A DNA stretch of 64,000 bases, taken from assembly GCA_000753455.2 (NCBI GenBank), contig LM994669.1, positions 62,474 to 126,473 of the forward strand. The letters are read 5' to 3'. Position numbers and translations under genes: made by a program. Below are positions 25,726-33,410 of this stretch, piece after piece. The notes below the pieces were generated by a model. It did not search any database and had not been told where the DNA came from. It saw nothing but the letters and a program-made list of their open reading frames with translations. The stretch's first letter is position 1. Every line of letters starts with the position of its first letter. This DNA is from Clostridium jeddahitimonense (GTDB taxonomy: Bacteria > Bacillota > Clostridia > Clostridiales > Clostridiaceae).

Positions 25726-26280
25726 TTGATTAAAGAAGTTATAGTAGTAGAAGGAAGAGATGATATTACCGCAGTAAAGCAAGCAGTAGATGCAGAAATG
25801 ATTGCAGTTGGTGGATTTGGAATTAATGCGAAAGTAATAGCAAGAATTAAAGAGGCCCAAAAGAGAAAAGGTGTAATAGTTCTTACAGACCCAGATTTTG
25901 CAGGAGAAAAAATAAGAAAGATAATAGCTAAAAGAGTTCCAGGAATAAAGCATGCCTATATCGCACAAGAAGACGGAATTAAAGGTGATGATATAGGCGT
26001 AGAAAATGCAACTCCTGAAGTTATAATAGAGGCATTAAACAGAGCTAAGGTAACTATAGAAGTAAAGGAAAAAATATTTGATTATGAAGATATGATTTAT
26101 TTTAAGCTTACTGGAGATAACAATTCTAAGGAAAGAAGAATTATGTTAGGAAAAGAGCTTGGAATTGGATATGGAAATGCTAATCAAATGTTATCAAGAT
26201 TAAATAATTATGGAATTACTAAAGAAGAATTTATAGATGCTATAAATAAAATAGATAAAAGTTTAAAAGAGGGCAAATAG
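25726..26280 (+). CDS. rnmV: Ribonuclease M5
   Basis: Matures 5S rRNA by cleaving the precursor. The 184-residue protein has an N-terminal Toprim domain with the catalytic glutamate in VVEGRDD (E9) and the acidic LTDPDFAGEKIRK motif, then the C-terminal M5 region with YFKLTGDNNSKERR. The start is TTG at 25726, preceded by AAAGGAAG; no better in-frame ATG exists near the conserved IKEVIVVEG start. The stop codon touches the rsmA start, so the two are translationally coupled, as in B. subtilis. Confidence 0.95.
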   Translation: MIKEVIVVEGRDDITAVKQAVDAEMIAVGGFGINAKVIARIKEAQKRKGVIVLTDPDFAGEKIRKIIAKRVPGIKHAYIAQEDGIKGDDIGVENATPEVIIEALNRAKVTIEVKEKIFDYEDMIYFKLTGDNNSKERRIMLGKELGIGYGNANQMLSRLNNYGITKEEFIDAINKIDKSLKEGK

Positions 26281-27123
26281 ATGGATATACAAGATGTAAA
26301 AACAGCTGAATTGGTTAAAAAATATAATTTTAAATTTACTAAAAGCTTAGGACAAAATTTTTTAGTAGATCAATCTGTTCCAAGGGATATAGTAGATGGA
26401 GCTGATGTTGGACCAGAAGATCTAGTTATAGAAATAGGGCCAGGAGTAGGTACATTAACAGCTCAATTATTAAAAATAGCTAAAAGAGTTGTAGCTATAG
26501 AGCTAGATGATACATTAATACCGATACTTACTGAAGAATTGGGAGAATATCCTAATTTTAGTCTTATACATAATGATGCATTAAAAGTAAATTTTGATGA
26601 AGTAATAGGTGATGAGCAAAGTGTAAAATTAGTTGCTAATCTTCCTTATTATGTTACTACCCCTATAATAGTGAAGTTATTAAAAGAAAAACATAAATTT
26701 AAATCATTAACTATAATGATTCAAAAAGAAGTTGCAGAGAGAATGAATGCAGAGCCTGGTAACAAGGATTATGGTGCATTAACTCTGTTAGTTCAATATT
26801 ATTGTAATACTAAGATTGTTAGAAAAGTACCACCAGCTTGTTTTATACCAAGACCAAAGGTAGATTCTATAGTTATAAGATTAGATAAACTTGATGAACC
26901 AAAAGTAAAAGTAGATAATGAAAAGTTATTTTTTGATATAATTAGAAGTTCGTTTAATATGAGAAGAAAAACTTTATGGAATGGTGTAAAGAGCATTGGA
27001 CCTGCCAAGGAAAAGTTAGAAGCAGCATTTGAAAAAGCTGGAGTTGATCCTAAGAGAAGGGGAGAAACTTTAAGTATACAAGAATTTGCAACACTATCTA
27101 ACTGTATAAACGAAATACTTTAA
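26281..27123 (+). CDS. rsmA: 16S rRNA dimethyladenosine transferase RsmA (KsgA)
   Basis: Dimethylates the two adjacent adenines in the 3' hairpin of 16S rRNA during 30S assembly. The 280-residue Rossmann methyltransferase has the SAM motif [12 protein letters not shown] (residues ~50-61), the catalytic [10 protein letters not shown] motif (~120) and the C-terminal helical domain with [14 protein letters not shown]. It begins at the base after the rnmV stop. Loss of KsgA gives kasugamycin resistance (family knowledge). Two hairpins follow the gene. Confidence 0.96.
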   Translation: MDIQDVKTAELVKKYNFKFTKSLGQNFLVDQSVPRDIVDGADVGPEDLVIEIGPGVGTLTAQLLKIAKRVVAIELDDTLIPILTEELGEYPNFSLIHNDALKVNFDEVIGDEQSVKLVANLPYYVTTPIIVKLLKEKHKFKSLTIMIQKEVAERMNAEPGNKDYGALTLLVQYYCNTKIVRKVPPACFIPRPKVDSIVIRLDKLDEPKVKVDNEKLFFDIIRSSFNMRRKTLWNGVKSIGPAKEKLEAAFEKAGVDPKRRGETLSIQEFATLSNCINEIL

Positions 27124-27175
27124 TAGTTAAAAATTAAAGATGAAACTGCTAATGCGGTTTCTTATATAATAAATT

Positions 27176-27201
27176 AAAAGGCCAGCATATGCTGGCTTTT
27201 T
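27176..27201 (+). terminator. Terminator of rnmV-rsmA
   Basis: A 16-bp palindrome GCCAGCATATGCTGGC (27181-27196) preceded by AAAAG and followed by TTTTT. A smaller GAAAC/GTTTC hairpin lies at 27142-27161. Confidence 0.85.
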
Positions 27202-27304
27202 AATTTAATTAATAATTATAAATTCTTCGTTTTCAATTATTAACATATTTGGCTATGCTATGCATATAATATATGGAATTTATATAAATTGGAGGTTCTA
27301 TAGA

Positions 27305-28543
27305 GTGGCAAGCAACAATAAATTGTATAGAAACTTTATAATATTGCAAGAAGACGAGAGAGGATATTCTAATGCGTCAGATAAAACGCTATCAGGATAT
27401 TCTAAAATTGAGGCAAGAGCAGAAAAGTGCAAAGTTTCTTTTTATGCTCAGAACTTAAAAAAAGATACTGATGATTATCACATGATACTTATCTGTTGCA
27501 AGAAAGATTGTAAACAAATAATTGATCTTGGAAAAATAGTAATAGGTGATTCAGGTAAGTGTGAAATGACAAAAGAGTATGACGCATCTAATATAGGTGG
27601 ATTAGGAGTTAGCTTTGACAAGATATGTGGGGCTGCTTTAGCGAAAATGAAAGATGGACTACCTATATATGTTATGTGTGGATTTTTAAATAGTGAGCAA
27701 CCTTCAGACAGTTGGAAGAATTATAAGGTTGTAAAATGCAATGAACATAAACAAACAACTATGGAGAAGAAGCCTAAGAAAGATGAATGTAAGGATGATA
27801 AAAAGTCAGATAAAAAATCAGAAAAGAAATCAGATAAGTGTGAAGAAAAGTGCGAACATAAAAAGAGAGATGACGATGATAAACCTGTAGAAATTTCTTC
27901 AATTAGTAAGGAAGATAATGATGGTGATGTTCAAGAGAAACCTAGGGGTGAAGAAGTAAATACAGAAGAGTCTAAAGTAGAAGAGCCAAAGATAGAAGAA
28001 TCAAAGATAGAAGAACCAAAGATAGAAGAAGTTCCATATGTTCCTAGAGAAAACTTAAGAGGTAAGTTTGAGGATTATGAAGAACAAATTGAAGCTGTAA
28101 AGGAATTTGACCCTGATGTTTCTGATATAAGAGGTAGTATAGGTGAGTATTTTGAAGCTGTATCAGATGGATTCCAAAGATGTAAGGGTAAATATAAGGA
28201 AGTTAAATTTACAAAATGGTATAAGGTTCCTGTAAATGACTTATATGAAATGTGTAATATGTCTAATTATAATAAATATACATTAGCATATTATCCTATG
28301 CTTAATTATTATCCTTATATTAAAAAGCATGGATATTTTATGTTAGGATATAAATGCGATTCAGAAGGAAATTTAAAGTATATAGTTTATGGAGTTCCAG
28401 GAAAGAAAGATAAAGATGAACAACCTTATGATGGAAAGACAGGATTTGTTACATGGGTAAAAGACAAAGATGTTGACGATGTTGGATGTTGGTTAATGTT
28501 CTACGATTATAAGAATTCAACTGTTGTTGTTCCTATGCAATAA
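27305..28543 (+). CDS. Cysteine-rich acidic protein of unknown function, possibly spore-associated
   Basis: A 412-residue soluble protein without signal peptide. Residues ~1-140 form a beta-rich N-terminal domain containing seven cysteines (AEKCKV, ICCKKDC and others). Residues ~150-260 are a low-complexity linker: first lysine-rich (KKSDKKSEKKSD with C pairs), then acidic with PKIEE/SKIEE repeats. Residues ~270-412 form an aromatic C-terminal domain (LAYYPMLNYYPYIKKHGYFMLGYK). There are 15 cysteines in total. GTG 27305 is the start, 9 bp after GGAGG; an upstream ATG at 27260 lacks a binding site. I do not recognise a named family. The position replaces yabG, a spore protease gene that often follows rsmA, so a sporulation role is a guess. 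Confidence 0.7.
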   Translation: MASNNKLYRNFIILQEDERGYSNASDKTLSGYSKIEARAEKCKVSFYAQNLKKDTDDYHMILICCKKDCKQIIDLGKIVIGDSGKCEMTKEYDASNIGGLGVSFDKICGAALAKMKDGLPIYVMCGFLNSEQPSDSWKNYKVVKCNEHKQTTMEKKPKKDECKDDKKSDKKSEKKSDKCEEKCEHKKRDDDDKPVEISSISKEDNDGDVQEKPRGEEVNTEESKVEEPKIEESKIEEPKIEEVPYVPRENLRGKFEDYEEQIEAVKEFDPDVSDIRGSIGEYFEAVSDGFQRCKGKYKEVKFTKWYKVPVNDLYEMCNMSNYNKYTLAYYPMLNYYPYIKKHGYFMLGYKCDSEGNLKYIVYGVPGKKDKDEQPYDGKTGFVTWVKDKDVDDVGCWLMFYDYKNSTVVVPMQ

Positions 28544-28656
28544 TTAGGTGATATATTAAGCATATAATATAATTATTATAATTTATAATGATTATGTGTA
28601 GGTAAGATATAACATTAATGTTTGCGATTAATTAATTAAAGTATTATAATTATTTA

Positions 28657-28690
28657 TAATTAGGAGAAGTATTTATACTTCTCCTAATTA
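28657..28690 (+). terminator. Perfect 16-bp hairpin in the spacer, probable terminator
   Basis: TAATTAGGAGAAGTAT pairs perfectly with ATACTTCTCCTAATTA around a 2-base gap. It follows the cysteine-rich protein gene by ~110 bp; a strong T-run is missing. Confidence 0.65.
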
Positions 28691-28722
28691 CTTTAATTAA
28701 GAAGTACATAAAGGAGAGAAAA

Positions 28723-29550
28723 ATGACAAGAAAAACAAAAGTGGCTTTGTTATCAATTTTTCTAATCACGATAACCATTTTAGGGGGATGTAAACCTATA
28801 GAAACTATAGAAAAAAAATTGGGTGTAAAGAATGATTATTTTGAGTTTTTAAATAATAATAATGTGGATAAGATTAGTATTCAAAGTACAAGAGACCCTG
28901 GTTTTAAATTTATTGTAACTGAAGATAGTGCAATAAAAGATATGTATCAATTATTATCAAGAGCCAAAGTAAGTGAAACAAAATCAACATTAGAACCTGA
29001 TTATATATTTGAGTTTCAAATAGGTGAAGAGGTAAAGAATTTCTACTATGTTGTTGGGTCAGATGAAGGTAATTTTTATAATGATAATGAAATATTTACG
29101 GCTTCTAAGAGACTAGATGAAGGAATAATACAAAACCTTTCATTTATAAGAAAGCCAAGAGATTTTGATTATATATATTATCAATCAATTTTAGATGTAT
29201 TAAATCTTCTTAAAGATAAAGTAAAATTAAGCGACTATAATATTGGAATAAATATTCAAGGAGATATTGAATGTTTAAAATATATATTTTCAGTTGATTT
29301 AAAGAGCTTTTTAGAAAAGGCTAGAAAGATAGCTCCTAATTTAGAATTAGTAGAAAATAATGATGAAAAGTTTGACTTGGTAATAACAGTTAAAAATAGG
29401 GGATATGACAGTACAAATTATAAAACAAAGATAACTGTTAATGATAGAATACAAAAATATACTGATGAATATTTCATAACTGCAGTGAATGAATTTAAGG
29501 AATGGAATATTAAAGTAAGCGAAGTAAATAATAAACCTAAAGATTGGTAA
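28723..29550 (+). CDS. Lipoprotein of unknown function
   Basis: A 275-residue lipoprotein with basic start MTRKTK, hydrophobic helix and lipobox ILGGC (lipid-modified cysteine at residue 23). The mature part has a first domain with YhfM-like features (DKISIQSTRDPGFKFIVTEDSAIKDMYQLLSRAK) and a second charged domain ending NKPKDW. No enzymatic motif is seen. AAAGGAGAG precedes the ATG. The following mrp gene starts 13 bp after the stop, so the two are probably co-transcribed, although a functional link is not obvious. Confidence 0.78.
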   Translation: MTRKTKVALLSIFLITITILGGCKPIETIEKKLGVKNDYFEFLNNNNVDKISIQSTRDPGFKFIVTEDSAIKDMYQLLSRAKVSETKSTLEPDYIFEFQIGEEVKNFYYVVGSDEGNFYNDNEIFTASKRLDEGIIQNLSFIRKPRDFDYIYYQSILDVLNLLKDKVKLSDYNIGINIQGDIECLKYIFSVDLKSFLEKARKIAPNLELVENNDEKFDLVITVKNRGYDSTNYKTKITVNDRIQKYTDEYFITAVNEFKEWNIKVSEVNNKPKDW

Positions 29551-29563
29551 GGAGGAGAGAAGA

Positions 29564-30403
29564 GTGGGAAATTGCTCAACATGTCCAAGTAAATCTAGCT
29601 GTAATGCTAGTAAATCTGAAGAAAATAGCTGTGGAAAAATATCTATAAAACATGGCCAAATAAAAAATGTAATTGGTGTTATAAGTGGTAAAGGTGGAGT
29701 TGGAAAATCAACAGTATCAGGAATTTTAGCAGTTAATTTAGCTAAAAAAGGATATAAAGTTGGTGTATTAGATGCTGATATAACGGGGCCTTCAATGCCA
29801 AGATTTTTTGGTGTAAATGAACAAAGAGCTAGAATGATAGCTGTAGATGAAAATAATGCTATCTTTGAGCCAGTTATAACTAAAAGTGGTATAAAACTAA
29901 TTTCTATGAACCTTTTAATACCTAAGGAAGATGAACCAGTAATATGGAGAGGACCAGTAGTTACTGGAGTACTTACTCAAATGTTTACTGATACAAACTG
30001 GGGGGAATTAGATTACTTAATAATTGATATGCCACCAGGAACATCAGATATAACATTAACTATAATGCAAAGCTTCCCTATATATGAGCTTGTAGTAGTA
30101 TCAACTCCTCAAGACATGGTATCTATGATAGTTAAAAAAGTAGTATCTATGGCCGAGAAGATGAATATAAGAATTAAGGGATTAATTGAAAATATGGCTT
30201 ATATAGTATGTACAGATTGTGATAAAAAGCTAAAAGTATTTAGTAATAAGTCATCTGAGGAGCATGCAGAGTATTTAGGCTTACCTTTATTAGGGGAGTT
30301 ACCTATAAATTTAGAGCTAACTGAAGCTGTAAATGAAGGCAAAGCAGAAGAATATATAAAAGATAATAGTTTATATAGCTTAATTTTTGAAGGATTATAT
30401 TAA
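29564..30403 (+). CDS. Mrp/NBP35 family P-loop ATPase, iron-sulfur cluster carrier
   Basis: A 279-residue cytosolic protein of the ApbC/Mrp group, thought to assemble or carry [4Fe-4S] clusters to target enzymes. The deviant Walker A GKGGVGKST is at residues 42-50; the switch region IIDMPPGTSDITL and the C-terminal CTDCDKK pair (cluster-binding CXXC) are present. The N-terminus is cysteine-rich (GNCSTCPSKSSC), typical of clostridial members. The start is GTG 29564 behind GGAGGAG. It is followed by a ferredoxin gene, consistent with iron-sulfur metabolism. Confidence 0.92.
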   Translation: MGNCSTCPSKSSCNASKSEENSCGKISIKHGQIKNVIGVISGKGGVGKSTVSGILAVNLAKKGYKVGVLDADITGPSMPRFFGVNEQRARMIAVDENNAIFEPVITKSGIKLISMNLLIPKEDEPVIWRGPVVTGVLTQMFTDTNWGELDYLIIDMPPGTSDITLTIMQSFPIYELVVVSTPQDMVSMIVKKVVSMAEKMNIRIKGLIENMAYIVCTDCDKKLKVFSNKSSEEHAEYLGLPLLGELPINLELTEAVNEGKAEEYIKDNSLYSLIFEGLY

Positions 30404-30481
30404 AATATAAAAATTTGATACATAAAAATCATCATCTGGGGAAAATTAGTATTGTGATTTTTTTTATAAGAGGTGATAATT

Positions 30482-30670
30482 ATGAAAGCAAACGTAGATA
30501 AGGAGACTTGTATCGGATGTGGAATGTGTCCATCAATTTGTCCAGAAGTATTTGATATGGATGATGACGGAAAAGCACATACAATAGTCGATGAAGTTCC
30601 AGCAGGAAAAGAAGACGAAACACAAGATGCAGCAGATAGCTGTCCAGTAACTGCAATATCAGTAGATTAA
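30482..30670 (+). CDS. fer: Ferredoxin with one [4Fe-4S] cluster
   Basis: A 62-residue electron carrier. Cysteines are C10, C13, C16 and C20 (CIGCGMCPSIC) plus C54 (DSCPVTAI); by analogy with single-cluster ferredoxins C10, C13, C16 and C54 bind the cluster while C20 does not. The rest is strongly acidic, as usual. I start at ATG 30482, 6 bp after AGAGGTG; the GTG at 30473 lies inside that binding site. Probable donor or acceptor in pyruvate and hydrogen metabolism (inference). Confidence 0.92.
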   Translation: MKANVDKETCIGCGMCPSICPEVFDMDDDGKAHTIVDEVPAGKEDETQDAADSCPVTAISVD

Positions 30671-30698
30671 AAAAAGATGCCTATTAGGCATCTTTTTT
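30669..30698. terminator. Bidirectional terminator between ferredoxin and thiT
   Basis: GATGCCTA/TAGGCATC hairpin with an A-run before and a T-run after, able to serve both converging genes. Confidence 0.88.
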
Positions 30699-31350
30699 AT
30701 ATATTTATATTTGAACTAGGTCTAAGTGTTTTTAATATCTGATTTAAAGGCATTAATGCCAATATTACTAAACAAATTAAAAGTTCTACACCTACAGCAG
30801 GACCATTTACTACTAATGAGTATATTATAGGAGACATACCAGCAGGAGCATACTCGCCAAAGAAAACAACTCCAGAAATAAAATGACATACAAATCTTAA
30901 AAACATTCCTACAGTAGCTCCAATTAATTTTTTATCCTTAAAGAAAGCAGCTATACCTACAGCCATAAATGGAAGTGGATAATCAAATAGTACTTGAATT
31001 GGGCTTAATATATAGGGATTAATCATCAACTTTAATAAGCCAAAAAGGAATCCTGTAAATATACCAACAGATGGGCCATAAGCATATGATATTATAAAGA
31101 TTGGAATCATACTTCCAAGGGATACACTTCCACCACCATTAGGAAATGTATAAAGCTTTATCATATCTAAAATAATAGCTAAGGCTAAAGCTAGTCCAAT
31201 TCTAGCCATAAGTTGAGCATTAAATTTTATAGATTTAAATTTAATGAATGCAATTAGTAAAATTCCGCATGCAAGTAATGTTAATAGTGTTAGTGGACTA
31301 CTAAATAGTGTTTTAATATTTTCTAATAAGGTCGCTAGAAAATTTGTCAT
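30697..31350 (-). CDS. thiT: Thiamine transporter substrate-binding subunit ThiT (ECF type)
   Basis: The S component that binds thiamine and associates with the shared ECF energizing module (encoded elsewhere). The 217-residue protein is almost entirely hydrophobic, with about six spans, and has the ThiT hallmark FPNGGGSVSLGSMIPIFIISYAYGP followed by the FPL-like FDYPLPFMAVGIAA segment and a conserved RFVCHFISGVVFFGEYAP. The start is ATG 31350, 8 bp after AAGGAGGT; an upstream in-frame start at 31377 overlaps the regulatory hairpin. The TPP riboswitch upstream confirms the thiamine link. Confidence 0.94.
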   Translation of the reverse strand: MTNFLATLLENIKTLFSSPLTLLTLLACGILLIAFIKFKSIKFNAQLMARIGLALALAIILDMIKLYTFPNGGGSVSLGSMIPIFIISYAYGPSVGIFTGFLFGLLKLMINPYILSPIQVLFDYPLPFMAVGIAAFFKDKKLIGATVGMFLRFVCHFISGVVFFGEYAPAGMSPIIYSLVVNGPAVGVELLICLVILALMPLNQILKTLRPSSNINI

Positions 31351-31503
31351 AAAAAAATACCTCCTTGTTTTGCGCAAGAGGTACCAGTTAAACGAAAATA
31401 ATATAAATCCGTATATAGCTTCCCTACGCTGGTATTATCCAGATCAGGTAAAGAAGGGTTAATGATAAAATCATTTCTCAGCCACTTGGCACCCCTAGCA
31501 CCT
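31351..31503 (-). promoter_or_regulatory. TPP riboswitch of thiT with ribosome-binding-site sequestering hairpin
   Basis: On the minus strand the THI-box blocks appear in order: GGGGTGCC, GGCTGAGA, ACCCTT, ACCTGATCTGGATAAT and CCAGCGTAGGGAAGC, between 31503 and 31418. Downstream, TACCTC can pair with GAGGTA of the thiT ribosome binding site across a ~14-base loop, so the switch probably acts on translation: bound TPP would free this anti-binding-site segment and shut thiT off. The aptamer assignment is firm; the expression mechanism is inferred. Confidence 0.95.
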
Positions 31504-31515
31504 TATATAAACTAT

Positions 31516-31542
31516 ATTATATAAACTGTTAAAAAAAGTCAA
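31516..31542 (-). promoter_or_regulatory. Promoter of the thiT riboswitch transcript
   Basis: Minus-strand TTGACT at 31542-31537 and TATAAT at 31521-31516 (15-bp spacer; TAATAT at 31519-31514 gives 17). The -35 overlaps the 3' end of the 67-codon gene upstream. Confidence 0.55.
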
Positions 31543-31732
31543 CAGACTTATCATATATCTTTGAAGGTTTATAATTAATACTGTATGTACCATTATATAG
31601 TCTACTTAAACTTATATTACTACCTATTGGAGTTGTATGAGTAAATGAAGATAATGGTATAGTAACAACTGAATCATCCTCTAATAAGATAAATGCTTCT
31701 GTTGGTGTGTAATCTAAAATAGTTCCTTTCAT
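31529..31732 (-). CDS. Small beta-strand-rich protein of unknown function
   Basis: A 67-residue protein with a pattern of short beta strands (GTILDYTPTEAFILLEDDSVVTIPLSSF) reminiscent of small SH3/OB-like barrels; no cysteine, signal peptide or membrane span. AAGGAGG lies 7-8 bp before the ATG on the minus strand, so translation is likely. It sits between the padR terminator and the thiT promoter as a single gene. I do not recognise the family beyond its likely fold. Confidence 0.7.
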   Translation of the reverse strand: MKGTILDYTPTEAFILLEDDSVVTIPLSSFTHTTPIGSNISLSRLYNGTYSINYKPSKIYDKSVDFF

Positions 31733-31775
31733 GCTTGTTCCTCCTTGGTTAACTTAGTTGTAGTTTATGTAATTT

Positions 31776-31807
31776 TCAAAAAAAATACACCTAAGGATTT
31801 CCCTTAG
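31776..31807 (-). terminator. Terminator of the degV-padR operon
   Basis: Minus-strand stem CTAAGG/CCTTAG followed, after GTGTA, by a run of eight T. Confidence 0.75.
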
Positions 31808-31816
31808 ATGCAAAAT

Positions 31817-32272
31817 TTATAAATATAAATCACCATAAACTAATCTAAATACTTTTAAGGATTCTTCAATTTTGGGTTTAAGTAAAGATTTCCTATAAGA
31901 AAATTCTTTTTCTCCAATAGGGGTCAAAGAATATAACTTTTGATTTTTCTTTTTGGGGTTATCCCACTCACCAACAACTAAACCATCTTTTTCTAACTTT
32001 TTTAATAAAGGATATATTCCACCAGTACTAGGAGACCAAAGGCCTTTAGTTCTCTCAGTTATCTTAGTTGCTATATCATTACCATTAGTAGGACCCATAC
32101 TTAATATATATAAAACGTATATAGGCAAAAGTCCTTTGGCGAATACTTGACCAACAGCTTCCTTTTCTTTTTGAACTTTTTTTAGTTCTAAAAGTTTTTG
32201 CTTATACTCTTCATGGAGTCTTTTTTCTTCAGCTTTTAAATCTTCTATATTACTAAAATCGTAATCAGCCAT
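31817..32272 (-). CDS. PadR-family transcriptional regulator
   Basis: A 151-residue DNA-binding protein. Unusually for PadR proteins it begins with a ~40-residue charged coiled-coil segment (LKAEEKRLHEEYKQKLLELKKVQKEKEAVGQ), and the winged helix follows at about residues 45-125 (LLPIYVLYILSMGPTNGNDIATKITERT; SPSTGGIYPLLKKLEKDGLVVGEW; KKNQKLYSLTPIGEKEF). The putative dimer helix near the C-terminus is short. It starts 5 bp after degV and is co-transcribed with it. The twin palindromes over the degV promoter are good candidates for its operator. Confidence 0.88.
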   Translation of the reverse strand: MADYDFSNIEDLKAEEKRLHEEYKQKLLELKKVQKEKEAVGQVFAKGLLPIYVLYILSMGPTNGNDIATKITERTKGLWSPSTGGIYPLLKKLEKDGLVVGEWDNPKKKNQKLYSLTPIGEKEFSYRKSLLKPKIEESLKVFRLVYGDLYL

Positions 32273-32277
32273 AGTTG

Positions 32278-33123
32278 TTAATCAACTATCTTTACACAGA
32301 AGCCCATTAACCCTGGACCGCCATGTACACCTAAGGCAGGACTTATTTCTGAAAGTTTTAAAGTATTAATATTTTCTAAGCCTTTTAAAGATTCCATATA
32401 TTTTATAGCTTCAGCTTCGCAGCCACCTTGAAGTACTGTAACATCACATTTGTTTTTAGAAAGATGAGATTTTAATAAATCTGTAAGCTTTGATAAAGCT
32501 TGTTTTCTACCTCTAGCTTTAACAATATTATAGTATACACCATTTTCGTCTGTAGTAATTACAGGTTTTAAATTTAACATTTCTCCTAAAGTTCCAGCTA
32601 CTCTTCCGATTCTTCCACCCTTCTTTAAATACTCTAAAGTATCTATAGTAAAGTACCCTGTTATTTTTTCACGTATCTTAGGCAAAGCTTCGATTATTTC
32701 TTCGAAAGTTTTTCCAGACTTTATAAGTTTTGATACTTCTATAACTACTTCACCTTCAGGATAAGCCAATATTTTAGTATCGTAAACATAAGAAATAAGA
32801 TTAGGATGATCTTCTAAGCTTAATCTTAATGAATTAGCAGTTCCAGAAAGACCACCAGATATACATATTCCGATTACATGAGTATATCCTTCTTCTTCTA
32901 ATTTATTTAATATTTTTTCTGTTGTTTCTGGGCTTGGTAAAGATGTCTTTGGAACTTCTTTATCTAAGTTAGCATAAACATCACTAGCCTTTATATCTAT
33001 TTTATCTTGATATTCACCAGTAGAATAAGAAATTCTAAGTGGTAATAAATTTACGTTATATTCTCTAAGCTCCTCTAAACTAAGGTCGCTAGCGCTATCA
33101 GTTATCAAAGCAATTTTTTGCAT
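32278..33123 (-). CDS. DegV-family fatty-acid-binding protein (FakB-like)
   Basis: A 281-residue two-domain DegV protein; family members bind a long-chain fatty acid and can present it to FakA kinase for phosphorylation. Conserved segments are the N-terminal ITDSASDLS, ISGGLSGTANS (fatty-acid carboxylate contact region), TLEYLKKGGRIGRVAGTLGEMLNLKPV and the C-terminal SPALGVHGGPGLMGF. AGGAGG lies before the ATG on the minus strand. It heads an operon with a PadR regulator. No fakA gene is in the window, so fatty acid kinase function is inferred from the family only. Confidence 0.92.
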   Translation of the reverse strand: MQKIALITDSASDLSLEELREYNVNLLPLRISYSTGEYQDKIDIKASDVYANLDKEVPKTSLPSPETTEKILNKLEEEGYTHVIGICISGGLSGTANSLRLSLEDHPNLISYVYDTKILAYPEGEVVIEVSKLIKSGKTFEEIIEALPKIREKITGYFTIDTLEYLKKGGRIGRVAGTLGEMLNLKPVITTDENGVYYNIVKARGRKQALSKLTDLLKSHLSKNKCDVTVLQGGCEAEAIKYMESLKGLENINTLKLSEISPALGVHGGPGLMGFCVKIVD

Positions 33124-33155
33124 AATTAAACCTCCGAAACTTTTTGTTTAATTTT

Positions 33156-33183
33156 ATTATATCACAAAAGATACCATTATCAA
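33156..33183 (-). promoter_or_regulatory. Promoter of degV-padR
   Basis: Minus-strand TTGATA at 33183-33178 and TATAAT at 33161-33156 with a 16-bp spacer. The -35 lies inside the first palindrome. Confidence 0.7.
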
Positions 33184-33219
33184 TACTGATAACTAATCAA
33201 CATTATCAGTATTGATAAT
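33176..33219. promoter_or_regulatory. Paired palindromic operators over the degV-padR promoter
   Basis: The 17-bp segment 33176-33192 is the exact reverse complement of 33203-33219, separated by 10 bp. Each arm is itself a dyad TTATCA-N4-TGATAA (33177-33192 and 33203-33218), so there are two operator-like sites with centres 26 bp apart, one covering the -35. This is what an autoregulating dimer pair would need; PadR is the obvious candidate. A transcriptional terminator is unlikely because no T-run follows on either strand. Confidence 0.65.
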
Positions 33220-33379
33220 ATTTATAAATATAGTTTATACAATTTTAAATAAAATAGACATCTTTAATAAATGTTAAAAAAGTAAGATAAAATAGAGAAA
33301 CATTCAAAAATAAGGTTAGATTACCAGATATCTATTTAAATCGAAATTGCTTTAAATTTTTAAAATAATTATAATTAAA

Positions 33380-33395
33380 ATACAAGATATTGTGT
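33380..33395 (+). promoter_or_regulatory. Candidate NrdR box before nrdD
   Basis: ATACAAGATATTGTGT matches the NrdR box consensus (acaCwAtATaTwGtgt) at 14 of 16 positions, directly before the nrdD ribosome binding site. NrdR sites usually come in pairs; I see no clear second box. Confidence 0.45.
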
Positions 33396-33410
33396 TTGAG
33401 GAGTGAGGAA

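Noticed and set aside
31244..31462. Plus-strand open frame overlapping the TPP riboswitch and thiT start
   Set aside because: The sequence is fully explained by the riboswitch and thiT on the other strand.
33176..33219. Transcription terminator interpretation of the inverted repeat before degV
   Set aside because: It lies upstream of the start on the coding strand, overlaps a good promoter, and has no T-run on either side.
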